From contig DYGX01000001.1 in the NCBI GenBank assembly GCA_020724465.1, positions 186,001-250,000 on the forward strand: a DNA stretch of 64,000 nt, given 5' to 3'. Source of the DNA: Thermoflexus sp. (GTDB taxonomy: Bacteria; Chloroflexota; Anaerolineae; Aggregatilineales; Aggregatilineaceae). A program made the translations under genes and the position numbers. Shown here one piece after another: positions 17,769 through 26,966 of the stretch. How positions within the stretch are numbered: position 1 is the first letter of the stretch; every line of letters starts with the position of its first letter. Under the pieces are notes generated by a model. The model made no database searches. It was not told where the DNA came from and saw only the letters and a program-made list of their open reading frames with translations.

Positions 17769-20120
17769 ATGGCCGAGCGGGTTCAGCTCCGCCCGGAGCA
17801 AAGTGTGATCGTCGAGGGATACACCGGCGGCAAAGTCGGCGTGGCTGCGGTTCCTGGATCGGGCAAGACGTTCACCCTGTCCCATCTGGCCGCGCGCCTG
17901 GTCGCGACGCTGACGCGTGAGGGGGCATTCGATCCCGACGACGAGCGCGAAGTGCTGATTGTGACGTTTACCAATACGGGGGTGAACAGCTTTCGCGCGC
18001 GCATCGACCGCATCCTGCGCGAGCAGTATGGCCTGCTGTCCTACATCGGCTACCGGGTTCGGACGCTGCATGGTCTGGCGCATGATATCGTCCGCGAGCG
18101 CCCTGCCCTGGTCGGGCTGGCGGATGACTTCACCATCCTTGACGAGAAATCCGCGCTGGACATCCAGCGTGACATCGTTCTACAGCGCCTGTCCGATTGG
18201 TGGTCGCTGTTCGAGTCCTACGGGAACGACTCGGACGGCGCCAATCGCAAAGCTCTGCGCTACCGCTTCGAGCAGGAGCTTCCAGAGCTGATCCAGCGTT
18301 TCATCAAGTACGCCAAAGACCTGCGCCTGACCCCGGAGCTGATCGCCGTCCCGCTGCGCCGTGCGGGGGGCGAGTACGACCTGGCGCGTTTTGCGACGGA
18401 AGTCTATGCGGACTACCAGCGCAGTCTGGCGTATCGCGGCGCAGTCGATTTCGATGACCTGGTCCGGCTGGCGCTCGAAGCTCTGCATCGCGACTCCCAC
18501 TATCTTCGACGGCTGCGGGCACGCTGGCCCTACATCCTCGAAGATGAGGCGCAGGACAGCAGTCGCCTGCAACAGGAAATGCTCGAGCTGCTCAGCGACG
18601 GGCGCAACTGGGTGCGAGTAGGCGACCCCAATCAGGCGATCAACACCACCTTCACCACCGCCAATCCACGCTTCCTGCTCGACTTTCTCGATCCCGCCGT
18701 CTCACCGGACGTGACCGAGCGCCCGCTGTCGGTATCCGGCCGGTCGGCGCCGTCAATTATCGCGCTCGCTAACGAGTTGCTGCGCTGGACGGTTGAAGAA
18801 CATCCCGCGCCCGACCTGCGCGACGCCTTCAACTATGCCTATGATACTGTTCGCCATGTGCGGCGCGGGGTGATCCTGCCTGTCGACGAGACAGATCCGC
18901 AGCAGAACCCGCCCGACTCGGACGCGCTGATTCACATCGCTTATACGCCCGGTCAGAAGATCACGCCTGAGCGCGAGCGCGAGATGGTGGTGGCGGGAGA
19001 ATGGTTCTCGCTGGCGGAGTTTTTCGCCGGACTGGAATCCGTGCCGCAAGCGGAGCGGCCAACGGTGGCCGTTCTGGTGCCCGAAAACAGCCTCGGTTTC
19101 AAGCTGACCGAACTGCTGCGCAGGTACCAGATCCCCTACGAAGAGCTGCTGCGCAGCACGACGGAGACGCGCGAAGCCGTTGCGCAACTGCGTGCGGTGC
19201 TTGAGTACCTGGCCGAGCCAACCGATCTCCGCAAGCTCAAGCAGGTCTATTGGACGGTGATGACACCCGAGCAGCGTGCGCTGGTCGAAGAGGACCCCGA
19301 CTTCCGGCAGACGCTGACGCGGGTGTTCTCGCGGGTGAAGAACGTCGAAGAGTTCCTCTGGCCGGCCGATCACATCGCTTTGGACGAGAGTCTTCCGCCG
19401 GGTGCGGACTACCCCTGGCTGGCTGAGGCGCTGGACGACTTCCGGCGGCTAGTCCGCCGCTGGCTTGAGGCGACGATTCTGCCGGTGGACCAGCTTGTGC
19501 TGACGATCGGGGGCGATCTGTTCAGCGATCCGGTTGATGTCGCGCTGGCGTACAAGGTAGCCGTCTTGCTGCGTGGCATGGCGGACAGCCATCCCGACTG
19601 GCGTCTGCCAGAGTTCGCCGAAGAACTGCGCGTGATCAGCAGCAACGAACGTCGCTTTATCGGCTTCGATGACGTCGAAGCCGGCTACGAGCCAAAGCCG
19701 GGGGTCGTGACGGTTGCGACGATTCACGCTGCCAAGGGCCTCGAGTGGGACCGGGTCTATCTGATGGCCGTCAGCAACTACGGCTTCCCATCGGCGCAAC
19801 CCTACGATCGGTACATCTCCGAGCGGTGGTATGTGCGCGATCGCCTGAATCTCGAAGCCGAACTGCTGGCTCAACTTGACCGCCTGGCCGGCGTCTCACG
19901 TGATCCGTATGTCGAGGGCGAGGCGACGTATCAGGCGCGCCTGGATTACGCGCGCGAGCGACTGCGCCTGCTGTACGTAGGCATTACCCGTGCGCGCAAA
20001 GAGCTGATCATCACCTGGAACATGGGCCGCTCTTGGCAGAACGGGATCGAGAACCAGCCCGCTTTGCCTCTGCTCGCGCTGCAGGCGTTTCTCCAACAGG
20101 AGCGTGGTGAATGGCAGTAG
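17769..20120 (+). CDS. UvrD/AddA-like SF1 DNA helicase
   Basis: This 783-residue superfamily 1A helicase has a complete motif set: Q-motif region (LRPEQSVIVEGYTGGK), Walker A AVPGSGKT (27-34), Ia (LIVTFTNTGVNSFRARI), II YILEDEAQD, III VRVGDPNQAI, V VATIHAAKGLEWDRVYL and VI LLYVGITRARKELIIT. The motifs indicate an ATP-driven 3'-5' translocase on ssDNA. Unlike AddA or RecB it has no C-terminal nuclease domain; the nuclease is the next gene, which overlaps this one by 10 bases. Together with the upstream degenerate helicase it probably forms a double-strand-break end-processing complex (inference). Confidence 0.9.
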   Translation: MAERVQLRPEQSVIVEGYTGGKVGVAAVPGSGKTFTLSHLAARLVATLTREGAFDPDDEREVLIVTFTNTGVNSFRARIDRILREQYGLLSYIGYRVRTLHGLAHDIVRERPALVGLADDFTILDEKSALDIQRDIVLQRLSDWWSLFESYGNDSDGANRKALRYRFEQELPELIQRFIKYAKDLRLTPELIAVPLRRAGGEYDLARFATEVYADYQRSLAYRGAVDFDDLVRLALEALHRDSHYLRRLRARWPYILEDEAQDSSRLQQEMLELLSDGRNWVRVGDPNQAINTTFTTANPRFLLDFLDPAVSPDVTERPLSVSGRSAPSIIALANELLRWTVEEHPAPDLRDAFNYAYDTVRHVRRGVILPVDETDPQQNPPDSDALIHIAYTPGQKITPEREREMVVAGEWFSLAEFFAGLESVPQAERPTVAVLVPENSLGFKLTELLRRYQIPYEELLRSTTETREAVAQLRAVLEYLAEPTDLRKLKQVYWTVMTPEQRALVEEDPDFRQTLTRVFSRVKNVEEFLWPADHIALDESLPPGADYPWLAEALDDFRRLVRRWLEATILPVDQLVLTIGGDLFSDPVDVALAYKVAVLLRGMADSHPDWRLPEFAEELRVISSNERRFIGFDDVEAGYEPKPGVVTVATIHAAKGLEWDRVYLMAVSNYGFPSAQPYDRYISERWYVRDRLNLEAELLAQLDRLAGVSRDPYVEGEATYQARLDYARERLRLLYVGITRARKELIITWNMGRSWQNGIENQPALPLLALQAFLQQERGEWQ

Positions 20121-20983
20121 AGCGTACACGCACGGCCTGGCTCAGCCAGTTCGTGTTCAGCCAGAGCAGCCTGCAAGACTTCGCGGATTGCGAGCGCCGC
20201 TTCCAATTGCGCTATGTTGAGGCGCAGCCCTGGCCGGCGGTACAGTCCGAGCCGCTGCTGGAGCGCGAGCTGCACGCCGAGCGCGGCGACCGATTCCACC
20301 GTCTGGTCCACCGTCACCAGGTCGGTATCGAGCTGTCAGAGCTTGCGCCTTATGCCGCCGGCGATCCGGACCTCGCGGCTTGGTGGGACGCTTATCTCAG
20401 TTTTGTCGATCTTCACCGGCTGCCTGGCCAGCGCCTGCCGGAATTCAGCCTGGTGACCGAACTGGAAGGGGTGCGCCTCGTCGCAAAATACGACCTGCTT
20501 GTCCTCGAACCGGCAGGCGGCGCGGTCATCTTCGACTGGAAGACCTATCACACCAGGCCGCCCCGTGCGTGGTTCGAGAGCCGCCTGCAAACTCGCGTCT
20601 ACCCCTATGTGTTGGCCCGCGCCGGACGGAATCTTCCCGGCGGCCCGCGCGATGCATCCAGCATCCGCATGCTCTACTGGCTGCCGGCGTTTCCTGCGGA
20701 CCCGGTCGAGTTTGTCTATTCGCAGGACCGGTTTGAGCAGGATGAGGCCGCCCTCAGCGCCCTGCTCTCGCAGATCCGCCAGCGGCTGGCAGTCACCTCG
20801 TCGACGGCAATCACTGCGACATGGCCCTTAACCCCAGACGAAAGACGCTGTCGGTTCTGTGAATACCGGTCCCTCTGCGCACGTGGAGATGTTGCGGGGA
20901 TTGCCGTCGACGAGGTGATTGACAGCGATTTCGATAGCTCTTCCCTTCTGGGGTTGAGCGACGTCGAAGAGGTGGGCTTCTAG
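20111..20983 (+). CDS. PD-(D/E)XK nuclease with 4Fe-4S staple (RecB/Cas4-like)
   Basis: This 290-residue single-domain nuclease has catalytic residues in RGDRFHRLVH (His), VRLVAKYD, and D142-W-K144-T of VIFDWKTYHT. The four cysteines Cys27 (DFADCERRF) and Cys247, Cys250 and Cys256 (CRFCEYRSLC) have the Cys...Cx2Cx5C layout of the iron-sulfur staple in AddB, AdnB and Cas4 nucleases. It should cleave ssDNA or processed ends. Because both helicase genes immediately upstream lack nucleases, I infer that this is the nuclease subunit of a three-protein AddAB-like machine. No cas1 or cas2 or repeat array is present, so a CRISPR Cas4 role is unlikely. recJ starts 6 bases after its stop. Confidence 0.87.
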   Translation: MAVERTRTAWLSQFVFSQSSLQDFADCERRFQLRYVEAQPWPAVQSEPLLERELHAERGDRFHRLVHRHQVGIELSELAPYAAGDPDLAAWWDAYLSFVDLHRLPGQRLPEFSLVTELEGVRLVAKYDLLVLEPAGGAVIFDWKTYHTRPPRAWFESRLQTRVYPYVLARAGRNLPGGPRDASSIRMLYWLPAFPADPVEFVYSQDRFEQDEAALSALLSQIRQRLAVTSSTAITATWPLTPDERRCRFCEYRSLCARGDVAGIAVDEVIDSDFDSSSLLGLSDVEEVGF

Positions 20984-20989
20984 GTTCTA

Positions 20990-23320
20990 ATGACTACACG
21001 AAATACCCTGCGCTGGCTTGATCCGCCTGAATGCGTTGTCGATCCGGATGTCGCCCGCAGCCTCGGCGGGCATCCTCTTGTCGCGCGTATTCTCGCCCAG
21101 CGCGGCTACAACACCCTCGACGCCGCACGCGCTTTTCTCGATCCGGCCTGTTACCACCCCACGCCCGCCGAGGACCTGCCCGATCTCATCACCGCCAGCG
21201 AGCACCTTCAACGGGCCATTCATGATCACCAGCCGATCCTCGTCTGGGGCGACTTCGACGTCGACGGCCAGACGTCCACCGCGCTCCTGATCGAGGCGCT
21301 CCGCTTGCTTGGTGCCAGCGTCGATTTCTATATCCCGCACCGTCTGCGCGAGTCGCACGGCGTTCTCATCGACAGCCTGAAGACCCAACTGGAACGCTTT
21401 CCGGCCGCGTTGCTGATCACCTGCGACACCGGCGTCTCTGCCCACGATTCTATTGACTATGCGAAGTCAGCCGGACTCACCGTCCTCATCACCGACCATC
21501 ACGATCTGCCGCCCGAGTTTCCTCCCGCCGACGCCGTCGTCAACCCCAAGCGTCTGCCCGCTCACCATCCGCTGGCGACGCTGCCCGGCGTCGGCACGGC
21601 CTACAAGCTGGTCGAGCATCTCTACACCCGTCTCGACCGGGCGTCCGACCTGGATCGCTTTCTCGATCTTGTTGCCCTCGGCATCGTCGTCGATGTCGCC
21701 CACCAGACGGGAGACACGCGCTATTTGCTCCAGCGCGGCCTCGACCAGTTGCGCGCCACACAGCGGCTCGGCCTGCAAACTCTGATCGAGCGCGCAGGTC
21801 TGCAGGCATCCGCGCTCTCCGCGACCGACATCGCCTTCCAGATCGGGCCGCGCCTCAACGCCGCCGGCCGGCTGGACGACGCCCGCCCCGTCGTCGAACT
21901 GCTCACCACGTCCGACCCCGGGCGGGCGCAGGTTCTGGCGGCTCAGCTCGACGGCCTCAACCAGGCGCGCCAGCTAGAGGGCCGCCAGATCTATAGCGCC
22001 GCCCAGGAACAGATCGAGCGCGATCCCAGTCTGCTCGATTGGGAAGCGCTTATCCTCGCCAGCCCTCGCTGGCACCCCGGCCTGATCGGCCTGGTCGCCA
22101 GCCAGCTTGCTGAGTTCTACCAGCGCCCAACAGTTCTCTTTTCGCTGGCGGAGGATGGCGTCGCGCGCGGCTCCGCCCGCTCGGTTCCCGGCTACGACAT
22201 TGGCGCGGCGATCGCAGCCCAGGCAGACCTGCTGCTCCACCACGGCGGCCACCCCGGTGCAGCCGGCTTGAGCCTGCCCGCCGATCATATCCCAGCCTTT
22301 CGGCGGCGCCTGTCCGACACCCTGCGCGCCCAGTACGATCCGTCCGCGCGGCCCGGTCTCGCCCTCGACGCCTACGTCACCTGGCACGAGCTATCAGTTG
22401 ATCTCGCCGCCGAGCTGGATCGGCTGGCGCCCTTTGGCGAGGGGAATCCGCCGGTCACGCTCGCCGCGCGCGATCTCACGCTCAGCAGCGCCTCACTCAT
22501 CGGCCGCACCCGCGAGCACCGCCGCCTGATGGTGCAAGACGCTGCAGGAACGCGCCGCGGCGTGGTCTGGTGGAAGAGCGCCGACCGCCCGCTGCCGGAT
22601 TCGCCCTTTGACCTCGCTTTTCGCCTCAGCGTCAGCGCCTACCGCGACGCTCCGGAACTTCAGATCGAGCTGGTCGATTTCCGCCGCGCAGCCAGCGCGC
22701 CGGTCGAGATCCCCGCCGTCCAACGCGAGGTGCTGGATCGCCGGGCGGCCCCCGATCCGCTGGCCGACCTGCGCGCACTCCTGGCGCGGTATCCCGGCGC
22801 GCAGGTTTGGGCCGAGGGCTACCGCCGCGCTGAATCACCGGGGCAGCCGCTGGACAGGCTGGCACCTGCCGACACGCTGATCATCTTCACTGCGCCGCCC
22901 GATCCACGCGCGCTGCGCGCGGCTTTGGAGCGCGTCGAGCCGGTGCGGGCCGCGCTCCTGGCCGTCGACCCGCCGATCCGTACGCTCGGCGCGCTGCAGC
23001 GACGCTTGCTGGAGTTGAGCAAATATGTCATCAACCAGGCGGCTGGCCGCGTCACGCTGGATGACCTTACCGCGGCGACAGGCCACTCGCTCACCACGCT
23101 CACCCACCTGCTCGAGTGGTTCGACGCACTGGGCGAGGTCACCGTGCGCTGGACGCCAGACAGCGAGCTTGAGCTGGCCGTCGGACCGGGCGTGCGCCAA
23201 CGCGACCCCGAACCGCATCTGGCTGCCGCGCGCGTCGCGTTCGAGGAAACCGCCGCTTACCGCGCCTACGTGCGCCGTGCCGATCCGTCGCATATTCTTG
23301 GCTGGACATCCGAACCATGA
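20990..23320 (+). CDS. recJ: Single-stranded-DNA-specific exonuclease RecJ
   Basis: This 776-residue protein degrades ssDNA 5'-3' in recombination and repair. The DHH-family motifs are present: VWGDFDVDGQTSTALL (motif I, DxD), LLITCDTGVSA (motif II), LITDHHDLPPE (motif III, DHH) and LVALGIVVDVAHQTGDTR (motif IV). The DHHA1 domain has the HHGGHPGAAGLSL motif, followed by an OB-like region. It is longer than E. coli RecJ (577) because of a roughly 200-residue C-terminal extension, which I do not recognise beyond a possible winged-helix-like segment (LDDLTAATGHSLTTLTHLLEWFDALGEV). It sits directly after the helicase-nuclease genes and shares a 4-base ATGA overlap with the next gene, so repair genes form one operon. 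Confidence 0.94.
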   Translation: MTTRNTLRWLDPPECVVDPDVARSLGGHPLVARILAQRGYNTLDAARAFLDPACYHPTPAEDLPDLITASEHLQRAIHDHQPILVWGDFDVDGQTSTALLIEALRLLGASVDFYIPHRLRESHGVLIDSLKTQLERFPAALLITCDTGVSAHDSIDYAKSAGLTVLITDHHDLPPEFPPADAVVNPKRLPAHHPLATLPGVGTAYKLVEHLYTRLDRASDLDRFLDLVALGIVVDVAHQTGDTRYLLQRGLDQLRATQRLGLQTLIERAGLQASALSATDIAFQIGPRLNAAGRLDDARPVVELLTTSDPGRAQVLAAQLDGLNQARQLEGRQIYSAAQEQIERDPSLLDWEALILASPRWHPGLIGLVASQLAEFYQRPTVLFSLAEDGVARGSARSVPGYDIGAAIAAQADLLLHHGGHPGAAGLSLPADHIPAFRRRLSDTLRAQYDPSARPGLALDAYVTWHELSVDLAAELDRLAPFGEGNPPVTLAARDLTLSSASLIGRTREHRRLMVQDAAGTRRGVVWWKSADRPLPDSPFDLAFRLSVSAYRDAPELQIELVDFRRAASAPVEIPAVQREVLDRRAAPDPLADLRALLARYPGAQVWAEGYRRAESPGQPLDRLAPADTLIIFTAPPDPRALRAALERVEPVRAALLAVDPPIRTLGALQRRLLELSKYVINQAAGRVTLDDLTAATGHSLTTLTHLLEWFDALGEVTVRWTPDSELELAVGPGVRQRDPEPHLAAARVAFEETAAYRAYVRRADPSHILGWTSEP

Positions 23321-23937
23321 AGCCTTACGCTGTTCCCGCCCGGACAACACGGGTCGAAACGGTCGTCGTCAACTCGCGCTTTATCGCCACCACTGGCCGC
23401 GCCGACTCGGTGGACGAGGCCAAAGCCTTCATTCAGGCGGTGCGCGACGAGATGCCCGACGCCACTCACCATGTGTACGCCTTCAAGGTCGGCTACGGCG
23501 GCAGCGTGATCGAGGGCATGAGCGACGACGGCGAGCCGTCGGGCACGTCCGGGCCGCCCGTTCTGGCGGTGCTGCGCGGCGCCGATGTCGGAGACATCGT
23601 CGTCGTTGTGACGCGGTACTTCGGGGGAACCAAACTGGGCACCGGCGGCCTGGTGCGCGCCTATAGCGGTGCGGCGAAAGAGGTGCTGGCCGCCCTGCCC
23701 CTTGAACTGAAGATTGAGAAATCAGCCGTGGGCGTCACGGTCGCCTATAGCCACTACGAGCGCCTCAGACAACTCCTGGCCGCGCACCAGGCCGAGATCG
23801 AAGACGAAGCCTTCGCCGCCGATGTGACCGTTTTCGCCCGGTTACCTGCCGACCAAGTCGAGCCACTCGCCGCCGCCGTGCAGAACCTGACAGCCGGCAG
23901 CAGCGCGGTCATCATCCTTGACGAATCCGGCGGCTGA
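23317..23937 (+). CDS. yigZ: YigZ/IMPACT family protein
   Basis: This 206-residue protein has an N-terminal UPF0029/IMPACT domain carrying NSRFIATTGRADSVDEAKAFI, DATHHVYAFKVG, SDDGEPSGTSGPPVL and VTRYFGGTKLGTGGLVRAYSGAA, which are the family signatures. A C-terminal ferredoxin-like domain resembling the EF-G C-terminal domain follows (VTVAYSHYERLRQLLAAHQAEIEDEAF). The eukaryotic homologue regulates Gcn2; the bacterial role is not established. It overlaps recJ by the ATGA and is the last gene of the repair operon. A hairpin follows the stop. Confidence 0.93.
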   Translation: MKPYAVPARTTRVETVVVNSRFIATTGRADSVDEAKAFIQAVRDEMPDATHHVYAFKVGYGGSVIEGMSDDGEPSGTSGPPVLAVLRGADVGDIVVVVTRYFGGTKLGTGGLVRAYSGAAKEVLAALPLELKIEKSAVGVTVAYSHYERLRQLLAAHQAEIEDEAFAADVTVFARLPADQVEPLAAAVQNLTAGSSAVIILDESGG

Positions 23938-23945
23938 CAACAACA

Positions 23946-23968
23946 CGGGCGGCCCTGTGGACCGCCCG
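23946..23968. terminator. Hairpin between convergent genes
   Basis: CGGGCGG (23946-23952) pairs with CCGCCCG (23962-23968) around a 9-base loop. It lies in the 43-base gap between the yigZ and LCP stops and could serve both strands. The flanking T-runs are weak. Confidence 0.45.
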
Positions 23969-23980
23969 CCCTTCTCGGCG

Positions 23981-25822
23981 TTATCCGGCGTCGCCGGCAG
24001 CGTCAGCAACCGGTGGCCCACGCCGCAGATCGTCCTCGGCGCTGCCGAGCACGCAGCTATTGTAGCCACGCCCAATCTCGACGCGGAAATCGACGCCCCG
24101 GTTCGGGTTCGGCTCCACGATGACCTGCGCCTCGCCCACACGCAACACCCGCATCAGGTCTTCGAGCACGCTGCCCTTCGTCTGGCCCGTGTAATCGTAC
24201 AAAACGGTCAGGTCGCGCGCCGGGCCGCCCGATGCCCCGCCCCGCAGTGCCGCGAACCCTTCCCACGCCAGCCGGTCGGCTGCCACCGCATCGAAGCCGA
24301 TGTTCCAGGCCGAAGCGTCCACCACCTCGACGGTCGTCGCGCGCCGGCTGAGCCGGTTGGCAGTGGGCGGGGTGAGGAAATCCTTGATCAAGGGGATCAG
24401 CTCGTCCCGGTTGGGCAGAAAGACCTCGCGCCCGTCGTCCGGCGTCCTGAATGCCGTGTAATGCACGCCGACCGAGCCGCTGTAGCGCGCGATGTTGCTC
24501 ATATCCAGACTGGCCGCCAGCGGCACAAACCCAAGCACATCCGTCAGTGTCATGTTGGTGTCGATGATCGCCGCTGCTTCCGGCCATAGATCGGTGACCT
24601 GCTCGAACAGGCCGGTCTCGCGCGCCTGATACCACATCGCGCGCAACAGGTCCATCTGGCGCCGGCCCCGGTCGAAATCGTTCGTCGTCTGGCGGCTGCG
24701 AGCATACCACAGCGCCATATACGGCTCCAGCTTCTGTCGCCCGATCGGCAGGGTGTAGTATTCCCAGTTCTCTTCAAGGGTGGGGTCCAGCTCTGGGTCG
24801 ATCAGCCGCCAGTCTGAGATCGCGCAGTCTACGCTGACTTCCAGCCCGCCCAGCTTCTCGACGATCATCTGGAAATCGTCAAAGTCCGCGCGCGCGTAAT
24901 AGTCCAGCTCGATCCCCAGGTTATAGAGGATCGTCTCTTTGAACAGGCCGAAGCTGCCACCGGGGAATTCGCTCCGCGCGCCGTAAGCAAAGGCCAGGTT
25001 GATGCGATCCATCGTGTGGTTTGGGATATACACCAACAGATCGCGCGGCAGATGCCACATGGCGACGGTGTTCTCGCGCTTGTTGACCGACACCAAAATG
25101 ATCACATCCGTGCGGCCGATTCCGCCCCCCTGAGTCGTATCGCTGCCCAACAGCGCGATGTTCACGATCTCCGGATCGTCTTCCATCAGCGGGACGCGTG
25201 GCGGAATCTCAACCACAGGCGTCAGGTAGGGCGCGATGTACGTGCCCTCGATGACATACGTCGCCGTGGGCGTCACGCTCGGCGTGGGCGTGATGCTGGC
25301 AGTCGGGGTGACGCTGGGCGTGAAAGTCTCCGTCGGAGTGAACGTCTCCGTGGGAACCGGCGTCGCCGAGGGACGGGGCGTGTTGGTCGGGATCGCCGTT
25401 GGGTTGATGCGCGGCGTGTTGGTCGGAATGAGGGTTGGCGTCGGCTCGTCGGTCGCTGTCGGTTGGGGCGTTTCGGTTGGGCGCGGCGTGTGCGTAAGTG
25501 TCACGGTCAAGGTCGCGCTCGGGATGGGCGGCGTGTCTGTTGCCGTCGCCGGCTGGACAAGCGCCACCGGCTCGGTGGCGACCGTCGGAGCCGGCTCTTC
25601 ATTTAGCGGCGACTCGTGCGGCAGCCCGCGCAGATACACAGCGATGGCGGTCGCCGTGCCTTCCATCACCTCGTCGTGCGCAGCGCGGCGCTCGCGCTGT
25701 TCGAGTTCGTTGAGAATCCCGTTGGCCGCGTACACCGCATAGCCAAACGTGCTCAGCAAAGCCACCAGCAGAAGCAGGCCCCACAAGGCCCGGCGCAGTA
25801 TCCATAATCCTGTGCGCATCAC
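23981..25822 (-). CDS. LytR-CpsA-Psr (LCP) family cell-wall ligase
   Basis: This is a 613-residue membrane-anchored protein. One N-terminal helix (about 10-32, ALWGLLLLVALLSTFGYAVYA) is followed by a long Thr/Pro-rich spacer (about 85-195, repeats of the TPTxTP type) that probably spans the wall. The LCP catalytic domain (about 215-480) has IALLGSDT, GRTDVIILVSVN, MWHLPRDLLVYIPNHTMDRINLAFAYG and RQTTNDFDRGRRQMDLL, carrying the pyrophosphate-lipid binding Arg/Asp set. A C-terminal LytR_C-like domain follows (ATTVEVVDASAWN...VAADRLAWEGF). LCP enzymes transfer lipid-linked glycopolymers to peptidoglycan. The start is a GTG at 25822 with an ATG as the second codon (25819), and either may be used. 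Confidence 0.92.
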   Translation of the reverse strand: MMRTGLWILRRALWGLLLLVALLSTFGYAVYAANGILNELEQRERRAAHDEVMEGTATAIAVYLRGLPHESPLNEEPAPTVATEPVALVQPATATDTPPIPSATLTVTLTHTPRPTETPQPTATDEPTPTLIPTNTPRINPTAIPTNTPRPSATPVPTETFTPTETFTPSVTPTASITPTPSVTPTATYVIEGTYIAPYLTPVVEIPPRVPLMEDDPEIVNIALLGSDTTQGGGIGRTDVIILVSVNKRENTVAMWHLPRDLLVYIPNHTMDRINLAFAYGARSEFPGGSFGLFKETILYNLGIELDYYARADFDDFQMIVEKLGGLEVSVDCAISDWRLIDPELDPTLEENWEYYTLPIGRQKLEPYMALWYARSRQTTNDFDRGRRQMDLLRAMWYQARETGLFEQVTDLWPEAAAIIDTNMTLTDVLGFVPLAASLDMSNIARYSGSVGVHYTAFRTPDDGREVFLPNRDELIPLIKDFLTPPTANRLSRRATTVEVVDASAWNIGFDAVAADRLAWEGFAALRGGASGGPARDLTVLYDYTGQTKGSVLEDLMRVLRVGEAQVIVEPNPNRGVDFRVEIGRGYNSCVLGSAEDDLRRGPPVADAAGDAG

Positions 25823-26029
25823 GCGTATTTCCTCACCATCCGACAGACCGCGGAATACTACCCCAACCCGGGCGAGTATACCAAAATCGCCCCGCCGTGA
25901 TCAGAGTGCCGTGCGGCGACTCCCCTACGTCCGTCTGACGCGGCCCGAGCCGCACCCTTCCGCCAGCGCCGAACCGTGTTAAACTAAGTGCGACAATGAC
26001 GATCGGCTCACGGATAGCACAAGCCAACC

Positions 26030-26953
26030 TTGACCGAGACAACCGGCACATCCCAGAACCCTATTCTCGCGGTCATCGCGGCCTACAACGAAGACCGTTT
26101 CATCGGCAGCGTCGTGCTCAAGACGCAACACTACGTCGACCAGGTCATCGTCGTCGACGACGGCTCCACCGATGGCACGGCGCAGATCGCCGAGCAAGCC
26201 GGCGCGATCGTGCTGCGCCACGACCGCAACCGGGGCAAGGCGCAGGCGCTCAACACCGGACTCGGCCATGCGCGCCGCCTTCAACCGCGTGCCGTGGTGT
26301 TGCTCGATGCCGACGGCCAGCACGACCCGGCAGCGATCCCGGCGCTGCTCGCCCCGGTGTGCGATGGCGACGCGGACATTGTCGTCGGCTCGCGGTTTCT
26401 GGGTGTGCCCAGCAACATCCCGCGCTGGCGCGTCTTCGGCCAGCGCGCGCTAACCGCCGCGACCAATCTTGCGTCTGGCACGCCGCTGTCGGATTCGCAG
26501 AGCGGATTCCGGGCGCTGTCGCCCAAAGCCGTCGAGCGCATGGTCTTTCGTCCCGACGGTGGCTTCTCGATTGAATCCGAGATGCAGTTCCTCGCCCACG
26601 AGCATAAGCTGGTGATCCGGGAGATTCCGGTTGTGGTCCGCTACGATGAGCCGCCCAAGCGCAATCCGTTCGGCCACGGCTGGCAGGTGCTCAACGGGAT
26701 CATCGCCCTCGTCAGCCAGCGCCGGCCCCTGTTCTTCTTCGGCGTTCCCGGTGTGGTTATCCTGGCGCTGGGCTTGGCGCTCGGCATTGAGGTCGTCAAT
26801 CGCTATGAAGCCCACGCTCAGCTTGCCGTGGGCTACGCGCTGGTCAGCGTCTTTCTCAGCCTCGTCGGGATCCAGACCGTCTTCACCGGGATCGTCCTGC
26901 ACACCATCCGCGCCTTTCTGGCCGATTCGCGCGCCTCGTGGGGGCCGGACTAG
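26030..26953 (+). CDS. GT2 glycosyltransferase (dolichol-phosphate-mannose synthase-like)
   Basis: This is a 307-residue GT-A fold enzyme. The N-terminal catalytic domain has ILAVIAAYNEDRFIG, VIVVDDGSTDGTAQIAE, NRGKAQALNTGL and the metal-binding LLDADGQHDP (DxD). It also has SRF and DSQSGFRALSPKAVERM, which is typical of polyprenyl-phosphate sugar transferases. Two C-terminal membrane helices follow (about 230-255 and 265-290). It probably transfers a sugar from a nucleotide donor to a lipid carrier for surface polysaccharide. The start is a TTG at 26030. An ABC ATPase gene begins 13 bases after its stop. Confidence 0.88.
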   Translation: MTETTGTSQNPILAVIAAYNEDRFIGSVVLKTQHYVDQVIVVDDGSTDGTAQIAEQAGAIVLRHDRNRGKAQALNTGLGHARRLQPRAVVLLDADGQHDPAAIPALLAPVCDGDADIVVGSRFLGVPSNIPRWRVFGQRALTAATNLASGTPLSDSQSGFRALSPKAVERMVFRPDGGFSIESEMQFLAHEHKLVIREIPVVVRYDEPPKRNPFGHGWQVLNGIIALVSQRRPLFFFGVPGVVILALGLALGIEVVNRYEAHAQLAVGYALVSVFLSLVGIQTVFTGIVLHTIRAFLADSRASWGPD

Positions 26954-26966
26954 GAGCAGGTGTGCC

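Noticed and set aside
20111-20983. Cas4 of a CRISPR adaptation module
   Set aside because: The cysteine layout fits Cas4, but no cas1, cas2 or array is present and the neighbours are repair helicases and recJ.
25230-25560. Repetitive DNA suspected as CRISPR or tandem repeat
   Set aside because: It encodes the Thr/Pro-rich spacer of the LCP protein; the repeats are irregular and codon-based, with no spacer structure.
26631-26966. N-terminal extension of the MalK-type ATPase
   Set aside because: The extension overlaps the glycosyltransferase coding sequence. The GTG at 26967 has a Shine-Dalgarno and starts directly with ATPase-type sequence.
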